Shown: positions 30,171 through 42,700, counted from the stretch's first letter. The stretch is DNA of 64,000 nt from Craterostigma plantagineum (GCA_027422505.1 JAPQWV010000005.1:8933501-8997500), one strand, 5' to 3'. Numbers and translations are program-made. Notes: generated from the letters alone by a model not told the origin.

Positions 30171-31541
30171 ATGAACAATTTTGCAGGTATGTCCCAATAT
30201 GGGAAAAACTATCCCTCTAATAGAGGTGGTAGAGGTGGCAAGCCTATTGCTCAACATGGCAATAGAAAATTATTCAGAGAAAATCTCTCTTCGTCTTCGA
30301 GCAACATGAGTGCTCAAGATCAGCAGATGTTTAAAGAATTCCTTAAATATAAGGAACAAAAGACTCAAGGTACGACCTCTTATGCTAAAATTGTAGCAGA
30401 TGACGAAATTGAAGATCAAGATTTTATTTATGATCAAAATCCTCATAAAGAAGTTATACTTCTCTTAAGTGAAAATGATTTAAAATGGAAAGATCAACCA
30501 TGGACCTTAATGCAAAGGTATTTGGATACAGCATCATATGCTGGAGGATATTATAAAAACAGGATGAACTACGAAAATATTCTTAAGTTCACAGAATCTT
30601 GTGAATTTGATCACTTTGTCACTGGCAACCAGAAAGTTTATAACTTCAGTAAGATTATTATTAAAAGGATCATATCTCCTGAATCATGGGCTATTCACCC
30701 AATGAAAGATAAGGAATATTTCCATCCGGAATTAAAGGTTCCCGTTAAATTTAACTATTGGGATTATATCCAAGCTTTTCATAGAGTTTTCTTATATGAA
30801 AACGTCAAAAGAAAACATTCTTGGTGGATCAAGATTTGTGCTGATGTGTACAAGCAGGAAATTCCTACTTGGTTTTATAATTGGTGGTTATCCTACGGAG
30901 CCACGATTAATATTCTTAAAGAACCGTTCTCAGGATTATATACTGAGTGGGTTAAAGTTTCGCCGGCTCTAATAGAAGCCCAACATGATAATAAATGGAT
31001 TGAAGGAATGGCTTCAATGCATTTTTATATTGAGTACAGCATTCCACGGATTTGGAAATGGGCTCCTGAAGTTGGTCATAACCAACAAAATATTCCCTGT
31101 TTATGGAGAACATTTTATACAAAGTTCTGGAAGAAAATGATCCGAATAGACGGACAAGGGGAATTTGAAGGACAGCAAACCATTGATAAGATCAAAGAAA
31201 AGGTTGCTTATTATAAAGAACAAATTGAAAAAAGACAGCAACGAGAATCTCCTAGCCCATTTGAAGTCCTTTCTAGAAGATTAAATATTCAGAAAGGAAA
31301 TTTGTCTAAAGTACAAATTTTGGTCGAATATATGGAAGAAATAAAGAAAGATATCGGAAAGAATTTTGGTATTGATATTTCCGATGTGTCTATGCGGACT
31401 TCATCAAAAGATGAAGACTTCTGCCAAGCAGGAGAAGCTCAAGACCCCTTTGAGGATGACGACTTATTATCATTTGAAGATGCTATCGATAATATCACTA
31501 AAGAAACTTTCAAAAAAATGAAAGAAAAGGTCAAAGAATGA
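30171..31541 (+). CDS. Viral last ORF, unknown function, intact
   Basis: 456 codons, starting in an ATGA overlap with the polymerase stop. Residues about 10-25 are Gly/Arg/Lys-rich (GRGGKPIAQHGNRK), then a Ser-rich stretch; residues 90-290 are rich in Trp, Tyr and Phe (WWIKICADVYKQEIPTWFYN) and probably fold as one domain; after residue 330 the protein is Lys/Glu-rich with coiled-coil character and ends in an acidic DDDLLSFEDA segment. No known enzymatic motif is seen. By position it corresponds to the second ORF of florendoviruses or the inclusion-body protein of caulimoviruses; either is an inference from order only. It is the only viral frame here that is open in full and free of visible lesions. 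Confidence 0.75.
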   Translation: MNNFAGMSQYGKNYPSNRGGRGGKPIAQHGNRKLFRENLSSSSSNMSAQDQQMFKEFLKYKEQKTQGTTSYAKIVADDEIEDQDFIYDQNPHKEVILLLSENDLKWKDQPWTLMQRYLDTASYAGGYYKNRMNYENILKFTESCEFDHFVTGNQKVYNFSKIIIKRIISPESWAIHPMKDKEYFHPELKVPVKFNYWDYIQAFHRVFLYENVKRKHSWWIKICADVYKQEIPTWFYNWWLSYGATINILKEPFSGLYTEWVKVSPALIEAQHDNKWIEGMASMHFYIEYSIPRIWKWAPEVGHNQQNIPCLWRTFYTKFWKKMIRIDGQGEFEGQQTIDKIKEKVAYYKEQIEKRQQRESPSPFEVLSRRLNIQKGNLSKVQILVEYMEEIKKDIGKNFGIDISDVSMRTSSKDEDFCQAGEAQDPFEDDDLLSFEDAIDNITKETFKKMKEKVKE

Positions 31542-32607
31542 CAAGGCAGCATCCACTAGGCGGCTAAAAATTTGGCATGGCGACAACATAATCTTCTACT
31601 TTTATAAAGTAAATGGCCGACAAGAGGTATCATGAACAAGAACAAGATCAAGATGGAGGCCAGCTGGAATCATAATTCCTTTGTCTTCTTTTCTTTTTGT
31701 GTGTCTTTAAATATGGCCTTTCGCCATATGTTGTGTACGCAATTTTTACTTTCCACTCTTGTACTCTCTCTCCCTCTTTGTAAATTACGTTGAAGAAATA
31801 AAAGTTCTGGTTTGCATCTACTTCTTCTCTTCAAGTAAGTTTTAATCCTTTTCTATAATTTTGTTTAATCAAGCCTTAATGGAAGGCTAAACCTTAACGT
31901 TAAACTACACCAAGATGCCTTGATACTTTAATCATGGTTTTATATCATATATATATATATACACATATATTAATATGATGTAATATTTTTCTTTATAAAA
32001 AACTTTTAAAAATGAAAGAATTAAATTTTGAATAAAGGTTATAATAAAATTTGATTTTGATTAATTCTGTGTCGGCTCTTGGCTAGCCCGTGTTGCCGCA
32101 GTTAAGGCGTTTGAAGGGTAAGGCTGTTACCGATTGAATTAATTGAATGAAAAATTTTATTATGTAAAAGTCCTTGTATTCGACAATATAATTCTTGTGA
32201 TCACAAAAATAATTTTTATTTTATGTTGTTTTTGGATTAATGGTATATAGGCTGGAATACCTTGGGTCCGAACGGGATCAAACTGTTTACAGCTTGATAA
32301 CTGGAATAATAGGTTTAACAACGCCACGTACCATTATTCCTCTTTTATTTTGATGTTTGGTATATCGGTTGAACTGCCTTCAAACGAGACACCGATTATG
32401 GTATGAAAGTGTGACTACCTTTGGTTCAAAGTGAGTAAAACTGTTTCTCAGTTTAATCACTAGACCCAATAGGTTTTGTTTGACTAAGTACCATTATCAT
32501 GGTTTGTTAGGTGGATTTTGCCACGTACCATCATCACTTTTTGTAAAGTTTTAATTTTTCATCACTTTTTGTAAAGTTTTAATTTTTGTGAAAAGATCCT
32601 ATCCGTA
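31542..32607 (+). promoter_or_regulatory. Viral intergenic region with promoter and poly(A) signal, copy 2
   Basis: Contains a TATA-like TTTAAATATGG near 31707 and AATAAA at 31796-31801 about 90 bases later; this spacing fits the promoter and terminal redundancy of caulimovirid pregenomic RNA. The final part has two tandem 26-base CATCACTTTTTGTAAAG repeats before the primer site. Confidence 0.55.
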
Positions 32608-32625
32608 TGGTATCAGAGCCATGGT
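32608..32625 (+). promoter_or_regulatory. Viral tRNA-Met primer-binding site, copy 2 (3')
   Basis: TGGTATCAGAGCCATGGT, identical to 10886-10903. Having the site at both ends means copy 2 is slightly more than one genome length. Confidence 0.9.
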
Positions 32626-32665
32626 GGGAGTATTAAGATTTCAAGGTGTAGTTTAACTTTCTTTA

Positions 32666-33099
32666 TATATATATGGATGATATTTACGTAAATAATGATT
32701 ACTATTTTAATATCGAGTAAGAATTAATAATAATTTTTCTGTATAGTTATTCAATAGAATTATTTATTATTAAATATATTATTTTAAGACTTAAATGCTT
32801 TAATTATATAATTTACAATATGCATAAGGATATATCTATACTCTTATATTGATTGTGAGGGTGAGTTAAAAACTGTTTTTTGGTTTATCTATTAACCACC
32901 ATAATTTGACAAGTGTTATGTCTTTTTTTTTATTAAAAAAAAAAATTAATAAAATTACTAAATCAAACATAACCACCCACTATATTTTTCCTTCTATTTT
33001 TAGTATTATTATTTCATAATTAAATATACATAATATTATTTAGCACACACATATGGGTGTGCAAAACTATTAGTTTGGTATAAATGCTTAACTAAGGGG
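32666..33099. other. AT-rich flank of the viral block
   Basis: No gene. Very AT-rich; may be the internal part of the Tourist-like MITE split by the viral insertion. Confidence 0.4.
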
Positions 33100-33318
33100 T
33101 GATATTGTGTAAATAAATTGAAAGATCACCACATCATCGTGATGTAAGATCACCGAGTCGGGATGATCCAAAAGTTAGAATATCACCCCATTTTCGCCCC
33201 CTAGGTGATCCGTTATTATGGTGATAACTCATCACCTAGGCTAAACAAACATTGTGATGATAAGGAGGCGAGAAGATTACAATGATATTTTGGAGGATCA
33301 CTCCAAAACAAAACCCCC
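33100..33318. mobile_element. Right half of a Tourist-like MITE
   Basis: Homologous in order to the right part of 33322-33988 (ATCACCCCATTTTC, CACCTAGGTGATCCGT, TGGTGATAACTCATC blocks) and ends in CAAAACCCCC next to TTA, the family target site. Confidence 0.6.
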
Positions 33319-33321
33319 TTA

Positions 33322-33988
33322 GGGGGTGTTTGTTTCAGGTGATCCAATATTACGGTGATACGCACATTACGGTGATGTGGGTATCACCGGAATGTGGATT
33401 AAGGTGATAGGTCATCAGTGTGTTTGTTTTATGGTGATATTTCATTTTGCAGAGCAACGTGATATTGAAGTATTCTGTTTGTTTAATCACTATGATGTGT
33501 AGGGTGACGTTGTACAAATGTCATATTTGACCCTATACATATGACTTAAATAATGTGTTAAATTTTTTTAAGGTGATATTTTATGTGATAAGCATTAATA
33601 TATTAAAATATACATTTAATTTATAAGCATTATTTATATTTATATGTTTTTTAAATATAAGTTTTAATATTTTTAAATAACTGAAATATTTTTAAGATTT
33701 AATTATGTTAACCATGTAATTATATTTATAATGGCATATAACGTAATAATGTTAAAATATGAGGGGTATTCTCGTCCATCAAAAATTAGATAGATCACCT
33801 CATCACCGTGATGTTGGATCACCTAGGTTTTTTGGGGTGATCTGAAATACGAAATATCACCCCATTTTCATCACCTAGGTGATCCGTCATTTCGGTGATG
33901 ACTCATAGACTAAAAAAACACAGTGATAAGTGGTAAACGAGAGGATCACGGTGATGTTTTGGAATATCACCCCAAAACAAACACCCCC
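33322..33988. mobile_element. Tourist-like (PIF/Harbinger) MITE
   Basis: 667 bp with perfect 14-bp terminal inverted repeats GGGGGTGTTTGTTT, flanked on both sides by TTA (33319-33321 and 33989-33991), the 3-bp target duplication of PIF/Harbinger elements. No transposase frame, hence non-autonomous. The interior has many GGTGAT/ATCACC inverted motifs. Confidence 0.8.
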
Positions 33989-33991
33989 TTA

Positions 33992-34439
33992 GTCTTTATA
34001 CTCTATAAATCATATAAGAAGGAATCTGAATGATGAGAAGAAACCGAAAGTTCTAAGATGCAAAAAGAGATATATGATTGAAACTATAATTAGTTCCCTG
34101 GATTATATAATTATCCATAATGAATAATTATCTCATCACTGCAATGAGAAGAACGGTTCTTTTAGTTAATTTTATGCATTCCCTTTAATATAATTTAATA
34201 CATGAAAGAGATGGCAAAATTATAAAATTGGTTCCGTCAAGTATAACGATTTTCGATTTTGGATCACTATAAAAACATGTCACTAATGTCGCGTTTACTA
34301 TGATGGATAAGGTAGGATTAGACCAAGATATCTAACGTAATACCATTCACTATGAATAAAGTCCACGTATTAAAGCCCGTAATAAAACATCGGCCCGCTC
34401 GTATAATCATGCAAGCTCGATATAACTTATCCGATGTGC
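33992..34439. other. Intergenic between MITE and second Athila-like element
   Basis: No gene seen; AT-rich, with no recognisable RNA or repeat. Confidence 0.4.
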
Positions 34440-35718
34440 TGGGCAACTCGAAAATTAGCAAGTGTACTAGGTCGTGCAAGTAGTATAAAATGAACGTCAG
34501 TCCAAGTATCGATCCACGAGGACAGCTCGATTAATTTTAAATATTATTCTGAAATTTAATTTAGACAGGAGCGATTTTTAAATGAAGTATTTTTATGATT
34601 TTTGATATTAATAATAATCAAACCAGATAAAAGCGCAAATCAACAACTAAAGCAAATAGACGATTAACGACAAGGTGATCGAGGCGCATGCTCGGCACGC
34701 GTTAGTCATACGTTTCACGCAATTAATCATAAATAATAAATATGAGCTCAGTCAAGGTAAAATTTCCTAAAATAATCGCTACTCGTTTGTCCCGCAATAA
34801 CGATCCTATGCGATAGAGAACCAATCCCTAATTGTCCGTCTCATAAACCAATCAACTGTCGTGCATATGTTGATCAGACACACGCAAGCATTAAACCCAA
34901 ATATAAGACACATAACTCGACTCATACGATTAAATAGAAAAACAGCATTATCACGTAGTCATAATACGGCCTAACATGGCCTCAATCACACAATATTTTA
35001 CGCTAGCATATTAAAAGATAAAAACACCGCGGTTCAAAGGAAAACATCGTTGCAATCAACTCAATAAAAATATAAAACCGCCCCTTACGATACACAAGTT
35101 GTCACGCACCGGCCCGGTGTCTTTCGTGTTGTAAACGAACAACGCCTTTCTACCGTCCTCTTGGCTGCAAAAACTTGTCCAGAGTGGTGACTCCTTCGTG
35201 GCTTAGTGATGTGTGTGAGTGAGGTGTCTTCCCTTTTTATATGGTGCGTGAGGTTTATATCTTCAGAGCTGCCAGCTTTTCCTCCTTAATATATGGCATT
35301 TGCTCTCTTTTTGGTGTGCACCTTCTCCTTTTTCCTTAATATATGGCCCTTATCATCGCATGTGTGCTTGAATTGTATGCCACTGTGTCTCGTTTTGTAT
35401 GGAATAATTAACCAAGCACTTAACCTTCTTCTTTATGGTCCCAATTTGCTTTTGTCCTATTTGATATAAATTAAGATAAGAAGGAAAGGTAACGTGGCTT
35501 TTACAAAAAAAAGTGTTAGTCAACAATGACTAGGACTACATGCTTTGGCATGAAATACATTTTTGCATGAAACGTGGCTTTTATGTTCATTTCACTCTAA
35601 TATATGTCAAATATAAATGTGAACATATAAGCCTAAAATATCATGGAAATTTAAATAAGCAACCGATGATAACACATGTTTATGAGGTGTAAAAATGATG
35701 TAAAATATTAACTTATCA
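34440..35718 (-). repeat. 3' LTR of the degenerate Athila-like element
   Basis: Aligns with 44488-45933 over its length, ending TTAACTTATCA. The start is approximate because the first 20 bases differ between the LTRs. The polypurine tract (TTTAGGGGTTCT in element sense) is at 35719-35731. Confidence 0.8.
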
Positions 35719-37675
35719 AGAACCCCTAAACTAGCTTCGATCGACCTCGATCGTAAAAGCGGAATAAAACTAAATCAAGTTAGGATTTTACAACATCACT
35801 AGGTGAATGCTCTTGTTTATTCTCAGAAAATGAAAGCAAAGCAAGTCGAGATCTCATCAACTAATGAATGATTTAGCCATGTACGAGACATGAAGCAATA
35901 TTTTGAATCATATCATAACACAAAAATATTTCCAGAATCCTACTACGTATCATGTAACAACTCTCACATGGATCACTCAAGTTGCTCGAAGTATTTAATG
36001 GGATCTGTATAAAAACGCTCAAATCACAACATAGAATGACACTATTCTAAGCTTGCAAATGTATCGTGTCATAATTGCATAACGAATCTCATGCACGAAT
36101 CAAAAGGTCTTTAAAATGGTTGTAATGGGGCTCGGGGTAATAAGGGTGTGACATATGGGAAGTGGGCTAATAAAGTCAAGCATGTTCGTCACCAAATCGC
36201 TTTACCCGTCTATACTCTCTACGACATCAAATAACGGAAACTCGTACTAATAAACATACTCGACACTATTACTAAGAAATCGAGAATCTAAGTCTCGAAA
36301 AAAAAAATAATCACGGTACTTTTTTTTACTAGATAAATTTTATATATAATATATATATATATATTATTTTTTTCTTCTTTTTTTTCTTTTCTTTCTTTTT
36401 CTCTTTTTTTTTCGCTACTTCTTTTTTTTTTCACATCGATTTTTTTTCAATGTCTCTTTTCTTCTATTCGATTATTTTTTTCAAATAACTAAAATAAAAT
36501 ACCACAACCAGATACATCCCGTAATAGTCTTTCCTCTAAATTAACAGACTCAATACTCTGAAGCGACTAGTAAGCTAACATCCTGACAATGGTTCGAGGA
36601 TGAAGGGTAAAAAAAAAAAACGGGATAAGCGGCTAAATATCGTGGCTCCAAATCAATAAATAAGGCTAATAATGCTAAAAGGGGCTCACTAACTGATAGA
36701 TATGTTGGGTATGGAGATATTTAGGCCAATGACTCATCCTAAGCGCCTTTATCATATTCGTACACAAAAATCCACAAAGTGATTTTGACATGCATAACAA
36801 AGCAAGCTCGAAAATACTCAGACCATGCGTTCATGAAAAACACATCGAGCAAGTATTGTGTTGCTCTAATTTTCTTCTTCTTTTTTTTTGGCTCAAAACT
36901 CACAATAGTTCTGGGTTTGTGTCTCATGATACGTACTATTTTCTGAAGCAATCAATGTGATCAGATAATTATGCTAATATCACAACACGTAACATGCAAG
37001 ACTTTCACACACAATTAGCTAAATCATATCTCGACACATGCAAAATTTTAAAAATTTTCATCATCGACAGGAGATTTCACAAGTGACGTTCAAATCATAA
37101 CCTTGATCAACTAAACCAAGAAACCAAATCGGTCGATATCATTTAAAATGTAGCATGTGTCACCCCACCCCCAAACTAATTATCACATTGTCCTCAATGT
37201 GTATAAATTAAAGCAAAGAGAGAGTTTAAGTGACACTGCCCTGAATAATGCGTTGATCGATGGGGGACGTGTCGTGAGAAGACTTTGGTTCCTTCATAAG
37301 ATCGAGCTAGCTCTGGAACACACCACACCCAAACTAAGTTTGAGCCTGCGAGGAAACATAGCTAGACGGCACCGTGATACGAATTTGCGAAAATAAATTC
37401 AAAAGCAAGACACACTTATAAGATGCAATACAATTAATATAAGACTTCAATACGAAATAAAAATAGTAATGCATAGATAGTACTTGGGTTGCCTCCCAAG
37501 AAGCGCTGCTTTTATAGTCGTTTAGCTCAACTCTCGAACCGATCAAGGTAGATCGGTATTTGGACTTGCTTTGGTGTGCTGGAGGTCCTTCAGCTTGCTG
37601 GTATTTTCTCCAGACAAGGCATCCCTAAAAGACATAGAACAACTCAAAGCAGTCGTATTAGTATTACATGGTTCT
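35719..37675 (-). other. Non-coding accessory region of the degenerate element
   Basis: No supported gene. Includes C/T-rich and AT-rich runs, a TTGAGGACAATGTG motif next to a G-rich tract (plus 37162-37200) resembling that of the complete element, and the CTTGGGAGGCAACCCA motif after pol (plus 37485-37500). Confidence 0.5.
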
Positions 37676-40600
37676 TCAAGAACTATTGAAGTTGCTTCTC
37701 CAAGACTCCCGTCGTCGTATAATTTCAGGCGCTGTCCATTGACCTTGTATGAATCTTTCCCGTTTATGAGGATCTGCAGATGGGAATACTTGCTCCACTA
37801 CATATGGGCCTGTCCATTTACTCTTTAGTTTTCCGGGAAATAGGCGCAGCCACGAGTTGAATAGTAGTACACGATCCCCGACTTTGAACTCTCTCTGAAC
37901 AATTCTCTTATCATGGTATTTCTTCGTTCGCTCCTTATACAGTTTTGCATTCTCGTATGCATTTTGGCAAAATTCTTCTATCTCATTCAGTTGGAGTAAC
38001 CTGTTTTTACCTGCCTCGACATAATCAAAGTTAAGTTTCTTAACAGCCCAATATACACGATGTTCTAACTCAACAGGTAAATGACATGCTTTTCCGCAAA
38101 CTAATTTAAAAGGTGAAGTTCCTATCGGTGTTTTAATTGCGGTGCGATATGCACATAATGCATCATCTAGCTTCAAAGACCAACCTTTCCTAGAGGCATT
38201 CACTGTCTTTTTTAAAATTTGTTTCACTGTCCACTGGTTTGGGGGTGATACGGGGTTGACACTTTATGTTTGACACCATACTTTGATAATAAATTAGCAA
38301 ACAACTTATTGCAAAAATGAGTACCCCAATCACTAATTATTGCACGTAGTGTACCAAAGCGAGTGAAGATATTTTTCTTAAGAAAGCGAATAACAATGCG
38401 TGCATCATTTGTTCTACATGCTCCAGCCTCAACCCGCTTAGACACATAATCTACTCCAACAAGAATATATTTATTAGAGCATGAAGTAGGAAATGGTCCC
38501 ATAAAGTCAATATCCCAAACATCAAATAACTCAACTTCTAGCATAATATTTAAAGGCATCTCATGTTTTCTAGAAATACCACCAGTCGCTGACAACGATC
38601 ACAAGAAATCACATAAGCATGAGCATCCTTAAATAAAGTAGGCCAGAATAAACATGATTGAAACACCTTAAATGCTGTCTTTGTAGGCCCATGATGTCCA
38701 CCCGTCAAACCAGAATGACAATGAGATAGAACAGAATTTACCTCTTCGGCGGGAATACATCGTCGAATTACCTGATCGGAGCAGATTTTGTACAAGAATG
38801 GATCAACCCACAGATAATGCTTTGCATCAGAAAGAAATTTCTTCTTCTAATGAAATGTTAACCCAGTTGGAATATCACCTGTAGTAGCATAATTTGCAAA
38901 ATTCGCGTACCAAGGTAAAGATGTATCAAGTAATGCATATAATTCTTCATCAGGAAAGCGCTCGTCAATAGGTAATTCCCTATCTTGCTCATGTGAATTT
39001 TCTAGCCTAGACAAATAATCAGCTATCACATTTTCGACACCTTTCTTGTCACGTATCTCTAAGTCGAATTCTTGAAGTAATAAAATCCAACGAATCAACC
39101 TAGGCTTAGCATCCTTTTTAGCAAATAGGTATTTAAGTGCAGCATGATCAGTGTATACTATTACCTTATTCATCACAAGATACGAATTGAATTTATCTAC
39201 GGCAAATACCACAACTAGTAGCTCTTTTTCTGTTGTGGCTTAATTTCTCTGTGCGTCGTCCAAAGTCTTGTTAGCGTAGTAAATTGCCTGAAATACTTTA
39301 TCGTTACGTTGTCCCAAAACAGCACCTACTGCACCATCACTAGCGTCACACATCAATAAACGGCAAAGCCCAATCCGGTGCAACCATCACTGGGCTTTGT
39401 GGTGAGTTTTTCCTTTAAAGTGCGAAAGGCTTGTAAACACTCATCTGTAAAGTCAAAAACAACACCTTTAACGAGTAAGTTTGATAATGGCTTAGCTATT
39501 TTCGAAAAATCTTTTATGAAGCGTCGGTAGAATCCTACGTGTCCCAAAAAGCGCCTAACCTCCTTCACCGACGTGGGTGGTGGCAGCTGCTCAATTACGT
39601 CGACCTTCGCTCGATCCACCTCAATTCCCTTGTGTGATACCTTGTGACCAAGAACTATGCCTTCATGTACCATAAAATGGCACTTCTCCCAATTCAAAAC
39701 AAGGTTAGTCTCTTCACAACGTTTAAGAACAAAATTTAAATTATCAAGGCATGTATCGAACGTAGATCCAAACATAGAAAAATCATCCATAAAGATCTCC
39801 ATAAATTTCTCTACTACATTATGGAAAATAGCAAGCATGCATCTTTGAAATGTAGCTGGGGCATTACATAATCCAAATGGCATACGTCTATACGCAAAGG
39901 TACCGTAAGGGCAAGTAAAAGTAGTTTTTTCTTGATCCTAAGGTGCTATAGAAATCTGATTATACCCTGAATAACCATCTAGAAAACAATAAAATTCATG
40001 TCCAGCTAATCTCTCTAACATTTGATCAATAAATGAAAGTGGGAAGTGATCTTTACGTGTGGCATCATTTAATTTTCTATAATCTATGCATACACGCCAT
40101 CCCGTAACTGTCCTAGTGGGAATTAATTCATTTGAATTATTTTTAATCACAGTTATACCTCCCTTTTTTGGCACAACCTGCGTCGGACTAACCCATGCGC
40201 TATCAGAGATAGGATAAATAATACATGCGTCCAAAAGCTCGATTACCTCATTCTTCACGACTTCTTGCATGGGTTCAAACGCCTTTGTGGTTGTACGAAT
40301 GGCTTGTACGAGTCCTCCATTAAAATTTTGTGCATGCAAATGGTCGGGGTTACTCCTTTTATATCGGCAACCTTCCATGTGAATGCCCGCTTGTGTTCCC
40401 TTAGCACTCTCAAAAGCTTTTCTTCCATAAGACCTGTCAATGAAGAAGAAATAATCACAGGTAAAGTGTCCGATGCGCCAAGATAAACATTTTTAAGATG
40501 GCTAGGTAAAGGCTTTAAATCCAGAGTCGGAGGATCCTCAATCGATGGTCGTGGTTGTGGTCCCAATGTCCGGTCGAGTTGCTCAAATTTTGATTTTAAT

Positions 40601-41815
40601 GACTTTCGATGAGGTGTATTCGCCTCTAAACTCGCCATGATATACTCCAACTCATTTTCGTTATCGATATTTTCTCCTGTTAAGAATGCTTCCAACTCAT
40701 CTTTGTTCCTGAAAGCCTTAAAATACTCAAAAGCGCATGAGTCAATACTATCAATAAAGGAGCATGAATCATCATCAGTGGGGTGTTTCATTGATTTATA
40801 AACATCGAATACTACTTTTTCGTTCCCTATTTGTAGGATGAGTTTACCATTACCGACGTCAATGAGCGCTCTTGCCGTATTTAGAAATGGTCTTCCAAGT
40901 ATCAATGGCATATTTGTATCTTCCTCCATGTCTAGTACCACAAAATCCGCTGGGAAGTAGTGTTCTCCATCCAACCTTTACTAATACATCCTCGACGATT
41001 CCTCGTGGGTATGTGATCGACCTATCCGCTAGTTGGAGAATCGTAGATGTGGGTTTTGGCTCACCGACTCCTAATTTCTTAAGAAGGGAAAAAGGCAATA
41101 AATTGATGCTCGCACCTAAACACACAATACATTAGTAAATGAGAGCGAGCCTATAGAACAAGGGATTGAGAAACTCCCTCTGTCTTCGATTTTTGGTGGT
41201 AACTTCTTTTGTAGCATGGTTGAACATTCTTCATTGAGCGCTATCGTACCATGTTCCTCCAACTTATTCCTGTTCGACAATAGCTCCTTAAGAATTTTTG
41301 CATACTTTGGTATCTGCAAAAGCGATTCAACAAAAGGAATATTAATTTCAAGCTTCTTAAAAATATTAATAAAGCGTTCAAATTGCTTATCAGGTTTTCC
41401 CCTTCGTAGTGCAGCTAGAAATGGAGGTGGAACTTTATAGGTGGTAGTGGCTCAACCTTCTTTTCAGATGGTGGAGAGCCCAACGTCTTCGTGATCGAAG
41501 TACTCTGGTCGGCATCTTCTGTTTTGATTTCTTCCACCGCCTTTTGAGTTTCTGGAGCTGGCTCGAGCGTCTTTCCATTCCGTAGTTGAACTGCTTTTGC
41601 GTACTCTCTAGGATTCTTCTCGGTGTCGCTCGGGAGTGCGCCTTGTTTGCGTTCGAATACCGTGCTCGCAAGTTGCCCCACTGTTGTTGCTAGGTTGTGT
41701 ATCGTGGCCTGTAGATCTTGAAAATTGGTGTTGACCCTCGTCTCTAGACTTTGGAACCGCTCCTCTGCCTTGCGATTCTCATTGCCTTGTATCGCTACCA
41801 ATTTGTCGAGCGCTT
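37676..41815 (-). pseudogene. Degenerate pol and 3' gag of the Athila-like element
   Basis: Fragments in element order: C-terminal gag (41415-41801), protease (around 41116, with CLGASINLLPF where the Asp of DLG is replaced by Cys), reverse transcriptase (39353-40378, with IFMDDFSMFG), RNase H and its C-terminal part (38847-39400), integrase zinc finger (38550-38795, SHCHSGLTGGHH), integrase core (38224-38595, [10 protein letters not shown] and ISDWGTHF) and C-terminal integrase (37676-38227). Frameshifts or stops separate nearly every domain, so no functional product is expected. Confidence 0.85.
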
Positions 41816-42700
41816 TGTTGGTCCCTTTTAATCCAACAATACTAATCTAGGACGATTTACCACGCTAATGATGAAAGATTTAAAGATCGAACGTGGGGTG
41901 TGACAGTGAAGACGATGAATGCTTTGAAAATGGTTTGTTTACTATTCAACACACACGCACTCACACATACTACACCAAAAACACACACCCTAATGAATTA
42001 GGGTTTGGGGTGTATATACCACATTAGTTGGTATATTATATCCCTAGTAACTAAGAACTAGAATATTACAAACTAGCCCAAAGTTAATTAAATACAAACC
42101 AACTAAGATAAACACATTGAAATTGAACACTATAAAATATTCCTAACAGATACATTCCTTAGTAGAGTTATGGAACTTCCTGAGTCAAATAGTACTCATT
42201 GGAAATCCAAATTCATTGATGGTCTTCCTTTCCTATTTGCCGAAAGGGTTAAGAAAACTCTTAGAAATGGAGAATCTAATATAGATTATAATTCCTATAC
42301 TTACGGAAGATTAATAGGAACTTGTATACAAGAAGGTTTAGCTTTATGCAACGAAATAAAGCTTAACAAACAACTTAAGAGATATTCTCTTGACGAGAAA
42401 AACAACTAGGAGAATTCTGTAGTCAATTTGGTTTAGAAAACCCCCCTAGGAGCAAACCTCGTAAAGAGTATAAACCCAAAAAATACTCTCCTAAACAATA
42501 TGAAAAAAGAAAATATCGAAAATCTAAAAGAAAAGAACAAAAGTTCTCAAAAGATAACAAGAATTATCAATATAGAAGTAAATTTCCTCCAATTATTTGT
42601 CGCAAATGCGGTAAAATTGGCCATAAAGCAACAACTTGCTGGACCAAATAGTTGGATCAAACAAATAGGTCAGTATTGTTGGATCAAATAGGGACCAACA
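41816..42700. mobile_element. 885-bp chimera: LTR plus viral coat-protein fragment
   Basis: Flanked by perfect 5-bp duplications CGCTT (41811-41815 and 42701-42705). It starts TGTTGGTCCC and ends AGGGACCAACA, so the ends are inverted repeats of about 27 bases. Inside are a 333-bp LTR (41816-42148) like the solo LTR in viral copy 1, the adjoining viral coat-protein sequence (42149-42649), a short viral scrap (CAAATAGGTCAGT) and a partial second LTR end. The LTR-virus junction is the same as in copy 1, so the segment was copied from a copy already carrying the LTR. Confidence 0.8.
42149..42649 (+). pseudogene. Viral coat-protein fragment (third copy)
   Basis: Covers the end of the capsid core through the CRKCGKIGHK zinc knuckle. 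It shares the A-run deletion after SLDEK with copy 1 and not copy 2, supporting derivation from copy 1 or its allele. Confidence 0.8.

Larger units (their letters stand above)
25117..32665 (+). mobile_element. Endogenous pararetrovirus copy 2 (Caulimoviridae), main part
   Basis: Plus-strand continuation of the viral copy that begins at about 10797; the Athila-like element separates the leader from the movement gene. Gene order matches copy 1. Lesions differ from copy 1 (premature TGA and one-base deletions in the coat gene, one-base deletion before the protease, replaced RNase H), while the last ORF is intact, so the two copies have decayed independently after a shared origin. It ends about 40 bases past a second tRNA-Met primer site, at a TA run. 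Confidence 0.85.
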
